This document shows, one piece after another, positions 17,566 through 25,568 of a stretch of 40,292 nt of DNA (positions within the stretch are counted from its first letter, which is position 1; every line of letters begins with the position of its first letter). Origin of the DNA: Chloroflexota bacterium (GTDB lineage Bacteria; Chloroflexota; Anaerolineae; 4572-78; J111). The translations under genes and the position numbers were made by a program. The stretch is from positions 1-40,292 of the forward strand of contig BOKF01000073.1 of assembly GCA_016860845.1 (NCBI GenBank). Direction: 5' to 3'. The notes below the pieces were generated by a model that did not search any database, had not been told where the DNA came from, and was given only the letters and a program-made list of their open reading frames with translations.

Positions 17566-18753
17566 ATGTCTGATCAACGTCAACCCCACCCAGGAACCCT
17601 ATCTGTCTGGGCCGGTGAAGAGAAAAACATGTGGCAGGGTTCGACCCAGGTGCCGGTGGTTCACAGCGTGGCCTTTGGCTACCCCGACGTGGACGGCTGG
17701 CTTGATGTGGCCCTGGGCCGCGAACCGGGCCACATTTACAGCCGCAATACCAACCCCACGGTGCAGGCTTTTGAAGAGAAAGTCCGCCAATTGGAAGGCG
17801 CGGAAGCCGCCACCAGCTTTGCCACCGGCATGGCCGCCATCAGCAATACCCTCTTTACCCTGCTCTCCCCCGGCGACCGGGTGGTCTCGGTCAAAGACAC
17901 CTACGGCGGGACCAGCAAGATTTTTCTCGAATTTTTGCCTCGCTTTCAGATCAAGGTTGACCTGTGCGACACGACCGACCACGCCGCCATCGAAGCGGCG
18001 ATTGCCCAGGGCTGCCGGGTGCTCTACCTGGAAAGTCCCACCAACCCCACCCTCAAAGTGATGGACATCGCCCGCCTGGCCCAGGCGGCTCACCAAGTCG
18101 GCGCGATGGTCGTCGCCGACAACACCTTTGCCACACCGCTTAACCAGAATCCGCTGGCTCTGGGCGTGGACCTGGTTTTGCACAGCGCCACCAAGTTTCT
18201 GGGCGGCCACGCCGACGCCCTGGGTGGGGTGGTCTGCGGCGCAGCCAGCCTGGTGGAACGGATTTACCACTTTCGGGAAATCAACGGGGCGACCCTCGAC
18301 CCGACGGCCGCCTATCTACTGCTGCGCGGCATGAAAACCCTGCACCTGCGCATCCGCCAGCAAAATGAGAGCGCTCTGCAAATTGCCCGTTTCCTGGCCG
18401 AACAGCCGCAGGTCAGCCAGGTCTTTTATCCGGGTTTGGAGTCGCACCTTCACCATGATATTGCCCGGCGGCAGATGCGCGGCTTTGGCGGTGTGCTCAG
18501 TTTTATGCTCAAGGGCGGCTTCGACGCCGTTCGTGCTTTCCTCCCCCGCCTGCGCTACGCCCACCTGGCCGCCAATCTCGGTGCGGTCGAGACGATTGCC
18601 GGCCCGCCGGCGACCACCAGCCATGTCGAGTGTACCCCGGAGGAGCGCGAGGCCATGGGCATCCCCGAAGGGTTGATCCGCTATTCGGTAGGGATTGAGG
18701 AGACGGCGGATTTGATTGCGGATTTGAAGCAGGCGTTGGCGCAGATTTTTTGA
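17566..18753 (+). CDS. PLP-dependent Cys/Met metabolism enzyme (cystathionine gamma-synthase/lyase family)
   Basis: The 395-residue protein is a fold-type I PLP enzyme of the trans-sulfuration group. Motifs in order are YSRNTNPT, the PLP-phosphate contact SFATGMAAI, ESPTNPTLKVMD, DNTFATP, and SATKFLGGH with the Schiff-base lysine. The family includes cystathionine gamma-synthase, cystathionine gamma-lyase and methionine gamma-lyase, which cannot be separated reliably by eye. The frame stays open for 53 more codons upstream, but ATG 17566 follows GCGAGGAG closely and starts where homologues start (MSDQRQPHPGTLSVWAG). No other sulfur gene is adjacent, although a rhodanese lies 8 kb away. Confidence 0.88.
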   Translation: MSDQRQPHPGTLSVWAGEEKNMWQGSTQVPVVHSVAFGYPDVDGWLDVALGREPGHIYSRNTNPTVQAFEEKVRQLEGAEAATSFATGMAAISNTLFTLLSPGDRVVSVKDTYGGTSKIFLEFLPRFQIKVDLCDTTDHAAIEAAIAQGCRVLYLESPTNPTLKVMDIARLAQAAHQVGAMVVADNTFATPLNQNPLALGVDLVLHSATKFLGGHADALGGVVCGAASLVERIYHFREINGATLDPTAAYLLLRGMKTLHLRIRQQNESALQIARFLAEQPQVSQVFYPGLESHLHHDIARRQMRGFGGVLSFMLKGGFDAVRAFLPRLRYAHLAANLGAVETIAGPPATTSHVECTPEEREAMGIPEGLIRYSVGIEETADLIADLKQALAQIF

Positions 18754-18760
18754 CCGGTAA

Positions 18761-18829
18761 GGGAGTATCAGGAGAGTATCAAGAGAGTATCAAGAGAGTA
18801 TTACGAGAGTATTAGGAGAGTATTACGAG
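18761..18829. repeat. 11-bp tandem repeat, about six units
   Basis: Units of the form GGAGAGTATCA, AGAGAGTATCA, AGAGAGTATTA, CGAGAGTATTA and GGAGAGTATTA follow without gaps. They start 8 bases after the PLP-enzyme stop and lie about 190 bases before the A+T-rich Fic gene. Confidence 0.9.
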
Positions 18830-19016
18830 CCTTGCAGATGAGGCACCGGCTTGGTCATTTCTTTTGCCTGGAATTTAAGCGAAGTACTCCGTGGGTCAAT
18901 TCGGGCGATTGAAGAGCGTGCCATTCGCTGGTTTCTATGATAGAATAGAGGAAGTAGTATAAATGTATTAGCCCCGACTGATTGTTTGTTCTACCAGTTT
19001 CTTAAAGGTATAAGCG

Positions 19017-20528
19017 ATGACTGAAGAAAAACAAATTGTAAGCTATTATTGGAAACCCATAACTGATTTGCCAGATGATTGGGAGAAATTTCGTAATCCT
19101 GAATTGTATTCACTTTCAATGGTCTGGCAGGAGCAACACGTACAGTTGAAAGAGTCTCGCTCAGTAAAAGAGTTTAATGAACGCCTTTTACGTGAATGGG
19201 CTATAGAGACCGGTATACTTGAACGCCTTTACACCATTGATCGAGGCATTACCCAGTTATTAATAGAGCAGGGAATAGATGCAGCACTCATACCTCATGG
19301 CGCGACAAATATCCCTGTAACTGAATTAACTCGAATCATAAAGGATCATCGAGATGCCTTAGAAGGACTTTTTGATTTTGTTGCAAATCGGCGTCCACTT
19401 TCCATAAGTTATATTAGGCAACTACATCAAGCAATTACTCAAAGTCAAAAATATGTTGAAGGGGTTGATCAATTCGGAAATATTATTCGTATGAAAATGG
19501 AACACGGAGAGTGGAAGAAATGGCCGAATAATCCAACACGTCCTGATATAGGATTGCACGAATATTGCCCTCCTATACATGTGGCAAGTGAAATGGAAAA
19601 GTTAGTTACATTATTCAACACTCATCAAAACATTCCTCCTGAAATTGATGCTGCCTGGATACATCATCGTTTTACCCAAATTCACCCCTTCCAAGATGGG
19701 AATGGTAGAGTAGCAAGGGCTTTGGCTACTATAGTTTTCTTGCAGGCTGGATGGTTTCCTCTGGTTATCAATAGGGATCAACGTAGCGAATATATTTCAG
19801 CGTTAGAAGCTGCGGATAATAATAACCTTGGTCCATTAGTAAGTTTGTTTGGGCAAATTGCAAAACGGGCATTTTCTCGCGCCCTGACTCTTACAGAAGA
19901 TGTTGTTCACGATAAAATGATTTTGCCAAGAGTCGTTGAAAGTGTATTTGATGTCTACCAATCACGACGTCAAGAAGTAGAACAATCTTATCAACAAGTT
20001 GAAAATTTAGCAATGGTATTATTACAAGAAACTGATAAAACATTGAATGAGGTATCAACACAACTTCATCAAAAATTTGCACAAATATCAATGCCTCCTC
20101 TATCGAGGGTAACTCGTAGTAGTCCTGGAAATAGTTTTTATTATACTATGCAAATTATTGAGGTAGCCAAGCAACTGCGTTATTGGGCAAATGTTTCGAG
20201 GCGAAGATTTTGGATACGGCTGCACCTTTTTGATAAATTCAGTGAGCAAAAAACTCAAATTGTCTTTTCATTTCACTATTTGGGTAAGGTAAACCGGGGT
20301 GTTATGGTTTCAACAGGTTTTATTTATTTTCCGGAGGGAAATCCTAATATGGAACAAGTGGAATATGAAATAGAACCACAATTTGGTGAAACTCATCATA
20401 TATCTAAGGAGCCTTTTTATTTTTCTTATAAGGATTTGGATCGGGTTGATGAATTGAAAGCTAATTTTCGCGTTTGGCTAAATGACGCTGTTACGGTTGG
20501 TTTGGCAGAATGGGCACAGAGGCTATAG
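19017..20528 (+). CDS. Fic-domain AMP-transferase-like protein
   Basis: The 503-residue protein has the catalytic Fic motif HPFQDGNGRVAR (His223), close to the family HxFx(D/E)GNGRxxR. This motif normally transfers AMP (or another nucleotide moiety) from a nucleotide to a Ser/Thr/Tyr of a target protein. N-terminal to it is a helical region (about 35-150) containing RPLSISYIRQLHQAI; the stretch REWAIETGILERLYT could house an inhibitory helix, but no textbook inhibitory motif is certain. Residues about 330-503 are unassigned and lack membrane segments. No antitoxin-sized ORF is adjacent. The gene is visibly A+T-richer than its neighbours and rich in AAA/ATT codons, suggesting transfer. AAAGG lies about 8 bases before the ATG. 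Confidence 0.87.
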   Translation: MTEEKQIVSYYWKPITDLPDDWEKFRNPELYSLSMVWQEQHVQLKESRSVKEFNERLLREWAIETGILERLYTIDRGITQLLIEQGIDAALIPHGATNIPVTELTRIIKDHRDALEGLFDFVANRRPLSISYIRQLHQAITQSQKYVEGVDQFGNIIRMKMEHGEWKKWPNNPTRPDIGLHEYCPPIHVASEMEKLVTLFNTHQNIPPEIDAAWIHHRFTQIHPFQDGNGRVARALATIVFLQAGWFPLVINRDQRSEYISALEAADNNNLGPLVSLFGQIAKRAFSRALTLTEDVVHDKMILPRVVESVFDVYQSRRQEVEQSYQQVENLAMVLLQETDKTLNEVSTQLHQKFAQISMPPLSRVTRSSPGNSFYYTMQIIEVAKQLRYWANVSRRRFWIRLHLFDKFSEQKTQIVFSFHYLGKVNRGVMVSTGFIYFPEGNPNMEQVEYEIEPQFGETHHISKEPFYFSYKDLDRVDELKANFRVWLNDAVTVGLAEWAQRL

Positions 20529-20660
20529 CCCACGTTGAATTTAAAAGTGAGCCGAATATTTTCACGGGGATGGGAAGGATGTGGAACATTGGCCAACCGA
20601 TGTGCTTAGTCAAGCAGTTGCTATTTGAAAATGGATATATTCATTGAAAGGAACCCTACT

Positions 20661-21518
20661 ATGATTCCTCAACAACCCTTTGGCCGGACTGGCCACATGA
20701 GCACCCAGGTTATCTTTGGCGGCGCGGCCCTCTGGGTCGCCACGCAGGAGGAGGCCGACCGGGTGCTGGACCTGCTGCTGGAATACGGTATCAACCACAT
20801 TGATACCGCCCCCAGCTACGGCGATGCGGAGCTGCGGATTGGCCCGTGGATGGACCGGCATCGAAAAGAATTCTTCCTGGCGACCAAAACCCTGGAGCGA
20901 ACCTACCAGGGCGCGCGCGACGAAATTCAGCGCTCCCTGGAACGGCTGCACACCGACCACATTGATCTGTTGCAGTTGCATTACCTGGTCAAGCCGGAGG
21001 AGTGGGAGGTGGCGCTGGGGACGGGCGGCGCGTTGGAGGCGCTCGTCGAGGCCCGCGAGCAGGGCCTGATTCGCTTTATCGGCATTACCGGGCACGAAGT
21101 GAGCATTGCCGCCATGCACATGCGCAGCCTGGAACGCTTCGACTTTGACTCGGTGCTGCTGCCTTACAGCTACATCCTGATGCAGAACCCCCAGTATGGC
21201 GCCGATTTCGAGGCGTTGCTGGCGGTTTGCCAGGCGCGTAACGTGGCGGTGCAAACCATCAAAGGAATTACGCGCGGGCCGTGGGGCGACAAGCCCAAAA
21301 CCCGCCAGTGCTGGTACGAACCGCTGGAAGAACAGGCGGCACTTGACCACGCCGTACATTGGATCTTGAGCCGCCCCGGCATCTTCTTGAATACGGTGGG
21401 GGATATGGCTGTCCTGCCCAAAGTTCTGGACGCGGCCAGCCGGTTCCAGGCCGCACCTTCCGAGACGGAGATGCAGCAGGACATGGCCCGGTTGGAAATG
21501 TCGCCGCTTTTTGTCTAG
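20661..21518 (+). CDS. Aldo/keto reductase
   Basis: The 285-residue product carries aldo/keto reductase signatures: [12 protein letters not shown] with the catalytic Asp and Tyr, LATKT with the Lys, and LLQLHYL with the His. [10 protein letters not shown] follows as in other short Chloroflexota-type members. It would reduce an aldehyde or ketone with NAD(P)H, substrate unknown. ATG 20661 lies 8 bases after AAAGGA; the frame is open from 20625 without a ribosome site there. The LAL regulator gene begins 53 bases downstream on the same strand. Confidence 0.88.
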   Translation: MIPQQPFGRTGHMSTQVIFGGAALWVATQEEADRVLDLLLEYGINHIDTAPSYGDAELRIGPWMDRHRKEFFLATKTLERTYQGARDEIQRSLERLHTDHIDLLQLHYLVKPEEWEVALGTGGALEALVEAREQGLIRFIGITGHEVSIAAMHMRSLERFDFDSVLLPYSYILMQNPQYGADFEALLAVCQARNVAVQTIKGITRGPWGDKPKTRQCWYEPLEEQAALDHAVHWILSRPGIFLNTVGDMAVLPKVLDAASRFQAAPSETEMQQDMARLEMSPLFV

Positions 21519-21571
21519 CCTTCCTGGCCCGGATAGCCTGTTTTTGAGCCAACAAGTTTTTGTTGTTTGCC

Positions 21572-24379
21572 ATGCTTGAAACTGCCCTGCCTCTGGACCT
21601 TACCTATAGAACAGCCCCCGCCGGCCTGCTCCTGACCACCAAGCTGTACGCGCCTCGATTGCGGGCCAGCCGGGTTTGGCGTCCCCGGCTGGTTGCCCGC
21701 CTCAGCCAGGGCCTTGACCAGCGCAAGCTGACCCTCATCTCCGCGCCGACAGGTTTTGGTAAAACGACCTTGTTGAGTGAGTGGCTCTTTCAGAAGGATG
21801 AGGGCGAAGGAATGAAGGAGATTCATCCCTCATCCTTCATCCCTCATCCTTTCAAAGTTGCCTGGTTGTCGCTGGACAAGGACGATAACGATCTGGTTCG
21901 CTTTTTGATATACCTGGTCGCCGCGCTGGAGACCGTTCACCCGGCCCTGGGAGAAACCATCCTGGCGATCCGGCAGGCAGCCCAACCCTTCCCCCTTGAG
22001 GCTGTGCTGACCACTCTGCTGAACGAACTGGCGGCCCTGTCCGAGGCGTGTGTCCTCGTTCTTGACGATTACCACCTGATTGAGACAGAAACCATTCACA
22101 CTGCACTCACTTTTTTGCTCGATCACCTGCCGCCCCAACTCCACCTGATCATCCTGAGCCGGACGACCCCACCTTGGCCTTTGGGCCATGTCCGGGCCAG
22201 GGGACACCTGTTGGAACTCCACGCCGCCGACCTGCGCTTTACCTCGGCTGAGGCCGCCGAATTTCTTAACCAGGTCATGGGCCTGCATCTCTCAAAAACC
22301 GAAATCGAGACGCTGGAAAAGCGAACCGAAGGCTGGATCGCCGGGCTGCAATTGGCCGCCCTGTCTATGCAGGGACGCGACGCCCAGGACATCCCCGGCT
22401 TTCTGGCCAGTTTCAGCGGCAGCCATCCCTATATCCTGGATTATCTGGCCGAAGAAGTTCTCCAGCGCCAGCCCGAACCCATCCAGACTTTTTTGCTGCA
22501 AACCTCCATTCTCGACCGCCTCTGTGGCCCTTTGTGTGACACCATATTGAGCAGGGGGGCAGAGGAACAGGGGGGCAGAGGAGAACTCACCCCTGCTCCC
22601 CCGCTCCCTTGCTCCCCTGCTGCCGCTCAGGACATTTTGGAATATCTTGAGCAGTCTAATCTCTTCATCGTCCCTCTTGACGATGAGCGGCGCTGGTATC
22701 GCTACCACCACCTTTTTGCCGAGCTGCTGCGCAATTTTTTACAAAAAAAGATTGGAACTCCCGGTGTGGCCGGTCTCCACCGCCGGGCAGCAGACTGGTT
22801 TGAACAGCAGGGTTTGGTGGCCGAAGCGATGAGCCACGCCCTGGCTGCCGGCGATGCGGAACGGGCGGCCCGTTTAGTCGAGCAAAATGCCCGGACGCTG
22901 TTGAGCCGCAGCGAGATGACTACCTTACTCAGTTGGCTCGACGCTCTGCCGGCAGAATTGGTCCGCTCCCAGCCGCAGCTTTTCCTGTTTCAAGCCTGGG
23001 CCTTAACTTTAACCGGGCAGTTGGATGCAGTGGAGGCATACTTACAGGAAGGCGAGCGCCAGCCCGGAGAGGTGGCCGCTATTCGAGCCAGCGTAGCCTA
23101 TCTGCGGCGGGATATGCCCCAGGCCATTGCGCTGTTTCAGCAGGCGCTTGACACCTTGCCGGAGGAAAATTCATTTCTACGCGGCGCTGTTGCCTTGAGT
23201 TTGGGCATTGCTTATAGCTGGATGGGTCAAGTGACCCCGGCCGGTCAAGCGCTGAGCCAGGCCAGCGCCATCAGCCAGGCGAGCAGCAACTGGCACGTCG
23301 CCTTGACCGCTTTGTGGAACCTGGCCCAGTTGCAGATTGAACAGGGGCGCCTCCGCCAGGCCGCCGAACTCTGCTGCCAAGCTCTGGAATTGGCCCAGCA
23401 AAGCCAGCCAGACAATCAGTCCCTCCCCCCGGCTGCAGGAGGAGCTTGCGTCAGCCTGGGTGCGCTTCTGTATGAACAAAATGATCTGGAAGGTGCGGCT
23501 ACTCACTTAGAAGCGGGCATCAAGCTGGGCGAGCAGGGCGCCGACCTGGCGATTCTGGCGCTGGGCTACCTCGGCCAGGCCCGGCTCAGGCGGGCGCGGG
23601 CCGATCTAAAGGGTGCGCTTGAGCTGGCTAACCAGGCGGAGCAGCTTGCCCGGCGCTACAACAGTCCTTATTGGGCCGCCCAGGCGGCGGCCTATCAAGC
23701 CCGGCTGTGGCTGGCTGCAGGGCAGTTGGAGAGGATGGAGCAGTGGGCGCAGGAGTATCATTTGAGCGCTCACAACGAAGTAAGTTACCTTTATGAGGTT
23801 GAGTACCTGACCCTGGCCCGGCTTCTCGTCGCTCAAAGTAAATGGACTGAAGCAGCAGCTTTGTTGGAACGACTGCGCCAGGCCGCCAGTACCAGCGAGC
23901 GCCTGGGGCGAGTCCTGGAGGTGCTGGTTTTGGAGGCGCTGGCCTATCAGGCCCAAAGCGAAACCACCCAGGCCCTGGCCTGTTTAGAGCAAGCTCTAAC
24001 CCTGGCCGAACCTGAAGGCTACATGCGTCTCTTTCTGGATGAGGGCCAGCCTATGATCACACTGCTTACAGCGGCCACGGGCTGGCTGCCAGCCCCTCAT
24101 CAAGCTTATGTAGACAGTCTCTTGGCGGCCAATCGCCGCAAGCAGGAGAATCTTCATCCTTCATCCTTCATCCCTCAGCCTTTAATTGAGCCTCTGAGCG
24201 AGCGCGAACTGGAGATTCTCCGCCTTATCACCGCCGGCCTGTCGAACGGCGAGATTGCCGAAAAGTTAGTGGTCACGGTGGGGACAGTGAAGTGGCATCT
24301 CAACAACATATACGGTAAGCTCGATGCACGCAGCCGGACTCAGGCCGTGGCCAGGGCCAGAGAGGTGGGGGTGTTGTAG
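21572..24379 (+). CDS. MalT-like ATP-dependent transcriptional activator (LAL family, LuxR HTH)
   Basis: A regulator of 935 residues from ATG 21572. It has an N-terminal STAND-type ATPase with P-loop SAPTGFGKTTLLSEW and Walker B CVLVLDDYHLI, then WIAGLQLAAL and RYHHLFAELL blocks as in MalT, a long TPR-like helical region (about 400-800), and a C-terminal LuxR helix-turn-helix (LSERELEILRLI...GTVKWHLNNIYGKL). Such proteins bind an inducer and activate nearby operons; the inducer is unknown. Three segments are encoded by repeat elements: about 75-93 just after the P-loop, about 326-351 in the ATPase module, and about 861-870 in the linker before the DNA-binding domain. No Shine-Dalgarno is visible before the ATG, and an in-frame TTG lies at 21560. 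Confidence 0.92.
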   Translation: MLETALPLDLTYRTAPAGLLLTTKLYAPRLRASRVWRPRLVARLSQGLDQRKLTLISAPTGFGKTTLLSEWLFQKDEGEGMKEIHPSSFIPHPFKVAWLSLDKDDNDLVRFLIYLVAALETVHPALGETILAIRQAAQPFPLEAVLTTLLNELAALSEACVLVLDDYHLIETETIHTALTFLLDHLPPQLHLIILSRTTPPWPLGHVRARGHLLELHAADLRFTSAEAAEFLNQVMGLHLSKTEIETLEKRTEGWIAGLQLAALSMQGRDAQDIPGFLASFSGSHPYILDYLAEEVLQRQPEPIQTFLLQTSILDRLCGPLCDTILSRGAEEQGGRGELTPAPPLPCSPAAAQDILEYLEQSNLFIVPLDDERRWYRYHHLFAELLRNFLQKKIGTPGVAGLHRRAADWFEQQGLVAEAMSHALAAGDAERAARLVEQNARTLLSRSEMTTLLSWLDALPAELVRSQPQLFLFQAWALTLTGQLDAVEAYLQEGERQPGEVAAIRASVAYLRRDMPQAIALFQQALDTLPEENSFLRGAVALSLGIAYSWMGQVTPAGQALSQASAISQASSNWHVALTALWNLAQLQIEQGRLRQAAELCCQALELAQQSQPDNQSLPPAAGGACVSLGALLYEQNDLEGAATHLEAGIKLGEQGADLAILALGYLGQARLRRARADLKGALELANQAEQLARRYNSPYWAAQAAAYQARLWLAAGQLERMEQWAQEYHLSAHNEVSYLYEVEYLTLARLLVAQSKWTEAAALLERLRQAASTSERLGRVLEVLVLEALAYQAQSETTQALACLEQALTLAEPEGYMRLFLDEGQPMITLLTAATGWLPAPHQAYVDSLLAANRRKQENLHPSSFIPQPLIEPLSERELEILRLITAGLSNGEIAEKLVVTVGTVKWHLNNIYGKLDARSRTQAVARAREVGVL
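21794..21849 (+). repeat. In-frame heptamer hairpin inside the LAL regulator, copy 1
   Basis: Four heptamers TTCATCC/CTCATCC/TTCATCC/CTCATCC (21822-21849) face a degenerate reverse complement starting AAGGATGAGGGCGAAGGAAT (21794 on). The encoded peptide includes HPSSFIPHP and lies between the P-loop and VAWLSLDKDD. Confidence 0.82.
22549..22624 (+). repeat. In-frame G/C-rich hairpin inside the LAL regulator
   Basis: Tandem GAGCAGGGGGGCAGAGGAACAG-type units on the left are mirrored by tandem CCCCTGCT/CCCCCGCT/CCCTTGCT/CCCCTGCT octamers on the right. The repeat adds about 25 residues (GGRGELTPAPPLPCSP) without breaking the frame. Confidence 0.8.
24153..24180 (+). repeat. In-frame heptamer tandem block in the LAL regulator, copy 2
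   Basis: Three TTCATCC heptamers and one CTCAGCC follow without gaps. They encode HPSSFIPQP directly before the LuxR-type helix-turn-helix. No opposing arm is visible. Confidence 0.8.
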
Positions 24380-24451
24380 GTTTTTCTGGTAAACAGTCTG
24401 TTATTAAAGGGGGCTTTCCACTTAACTAAACGACATTGACTGTTCACTGGC

Positions 24452-25552
24452 TTAAGACATTTCCTCGCCGGCGGTGAGAAGATCACGGGTAGCCGTCACC
24501 CGTTTGCGCCATGCCTGAGAATAGGCTGTCCAGGCGGGGTATTCGTCGGCCCAGCTTTGATAGGCGGCCTCCGCTTCTGCCAGCAACTGGCGCAATTGAT
24601 CCAGCAGCGTAGGTACCAGCTCATACTCCCCGGCCTGGCGGAAGAGGGTTTCCAGCATGGACGAGCGCTCCCCTCTAACCATGGGCAAATCAAGCGTGCG
24701 GCTTATCCGAGTAATGTCCGCTTGGGTCAAAAACAAACCGGCCTCACGCGGGGTCAGGAGCCGCTTGACCAACTCCCGCAACCCCAAGCCCATTTCCAAC
24801 TCAATTGAGGCAGGTGGACTAAAATCCGGATTCTCTTCAAAAACAGGTTCGTCGGGATTGAGCCGGTCTTTATAGACTGGGGGAGGAGGTAGAGCCGGGA
24901 AGGGGTCGGGATAGTCAATCAATTGCGAATTTCCCATAGGGGGCCTTCGGCTCTGAATAGTGAATGATGAATGGCCTGCCACCGGGGGCGGCCCCAGGTG
25001 GCGAATGGCGAATGGCGAATCAGCCGGGAGGGTGCCCAGCAGAAGGTCAAGGGTCAGTTCGCCGAGGACGGCGTAAAACGGATGAGGGGTCAGCCGGCGC
25101 AGCGTCAGCACAAAGGCCGGGACCCACAGAGCCAGATGCATGGTATGGAGGCGATGAGCTAACCCTGCTAGTTCCTCCTTTGCCTCAGCCTTCGCCTTAG
25201 CCTGTATTTCTGCCAGGGCTAACAGCTCCAGGCCCACATGATCCGGCGCGCCGACTCGGGCATGCGCCGGGGGTGCCCAGCCCGCCTGACGGTAGAGCGC
25301 CTGAACTCGCGCTGTGGCCGGAGCCAGCAGCATCGCCGCCGGGTCAACAAAAATACTCTCGTAAGGCGGCAGGTTAAAGCCAAACAGGCGCTGGTACTCC
25401 ACCGCCAGATCAGTTACGGCGGCGCTATCAACGTGGGGCAGCGTTTCAGCCAGTTCCGGCAGCGCAGCGATGGTTGCCAGGTCGTCTGAGCGAACTTCTT
25501 CCAGCCAAAAGTGGCTGAGCAGACGCAGGGCAGCGATGAGGGGATCGGGCAT
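24452..25552 (-). CDS. TorD/NarJ-like chaperone for a molybdoenzyme, with an extended C-terminus
   Basis: The first 200 residues fit the all-helical TorD family of redox-enzyme chaperones: VEYQRLFGFNLPPYESIF followed by the PDH signature (VGAPDHVGLELLALAEI). These proteins hold the apo molybdoenzyme until the cofactor is inserted. The molybdopterin oxidoreductase at 27616-30447 in the same operon is the obvious client. The protein is about 366 residues, against roughly 200 for most TorD members; the extra part has helical segments (ELVKRLLTPREAGLFLTQAD). A heptamer repeat encodes part of the joining region. ATG 25552 or TTG 25564 may be the start; neither has a strong ribosome site. Confidence 0.72.
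   Translation of the reverse strand: MPDPLIAALRLLSHFWLEEVRSDDLATIAALPELAETLPHVDSAAVTDLAVEYQRLFGFNLPPYESIFVDPAAMLLAPATARVQALYRQAGWAPPAHARVGAPDHVGLELLALAEIQAKAKAEAKEELAGLAHRLHTMHLALWVPAFVLTLRRLTPHPFYAVLGELTLDLLLGTLPADSPFAIRHLGPPPVAGHSSFTIQSRRPPMGNSQLIDYPDPFPALPPPPVYKDRLNPDEPVFEENPDFSPPASIELEMGLGLRELVKRLLTPREAGLFLTQADITRISRTLDLPMVRGERSSMLETLFRQAGEYELVPTLLDQLRQLLAEAEAAYQSWADEYPAWTAYSQAWRKRVTATRDLLTAGEEMS
24954..25020 (-). repeat. In-frame heptamer block inside the TorD-like gene
   Basis: Plus-strand heptamers TGAATAG/TGAATGA/TGAATGG (24954-24974) and three TGGCGAA units (24999-25019) bracket a G/C-rich core. On the coding strand they give SPFAIRH and HSSFTIQS in the loop between the TorD-like domain and the extension. 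Confidence 0.8.
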
Positions 25553-25568
25553 ATTTGAAACCAAGAAA

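Noticed and set aside
18761..18829. Possible CRISPR remnant
   Set aside because: Units are 11 bases, contiguous and without spacers; it is a simple tandem repeat and no cas gene is present.
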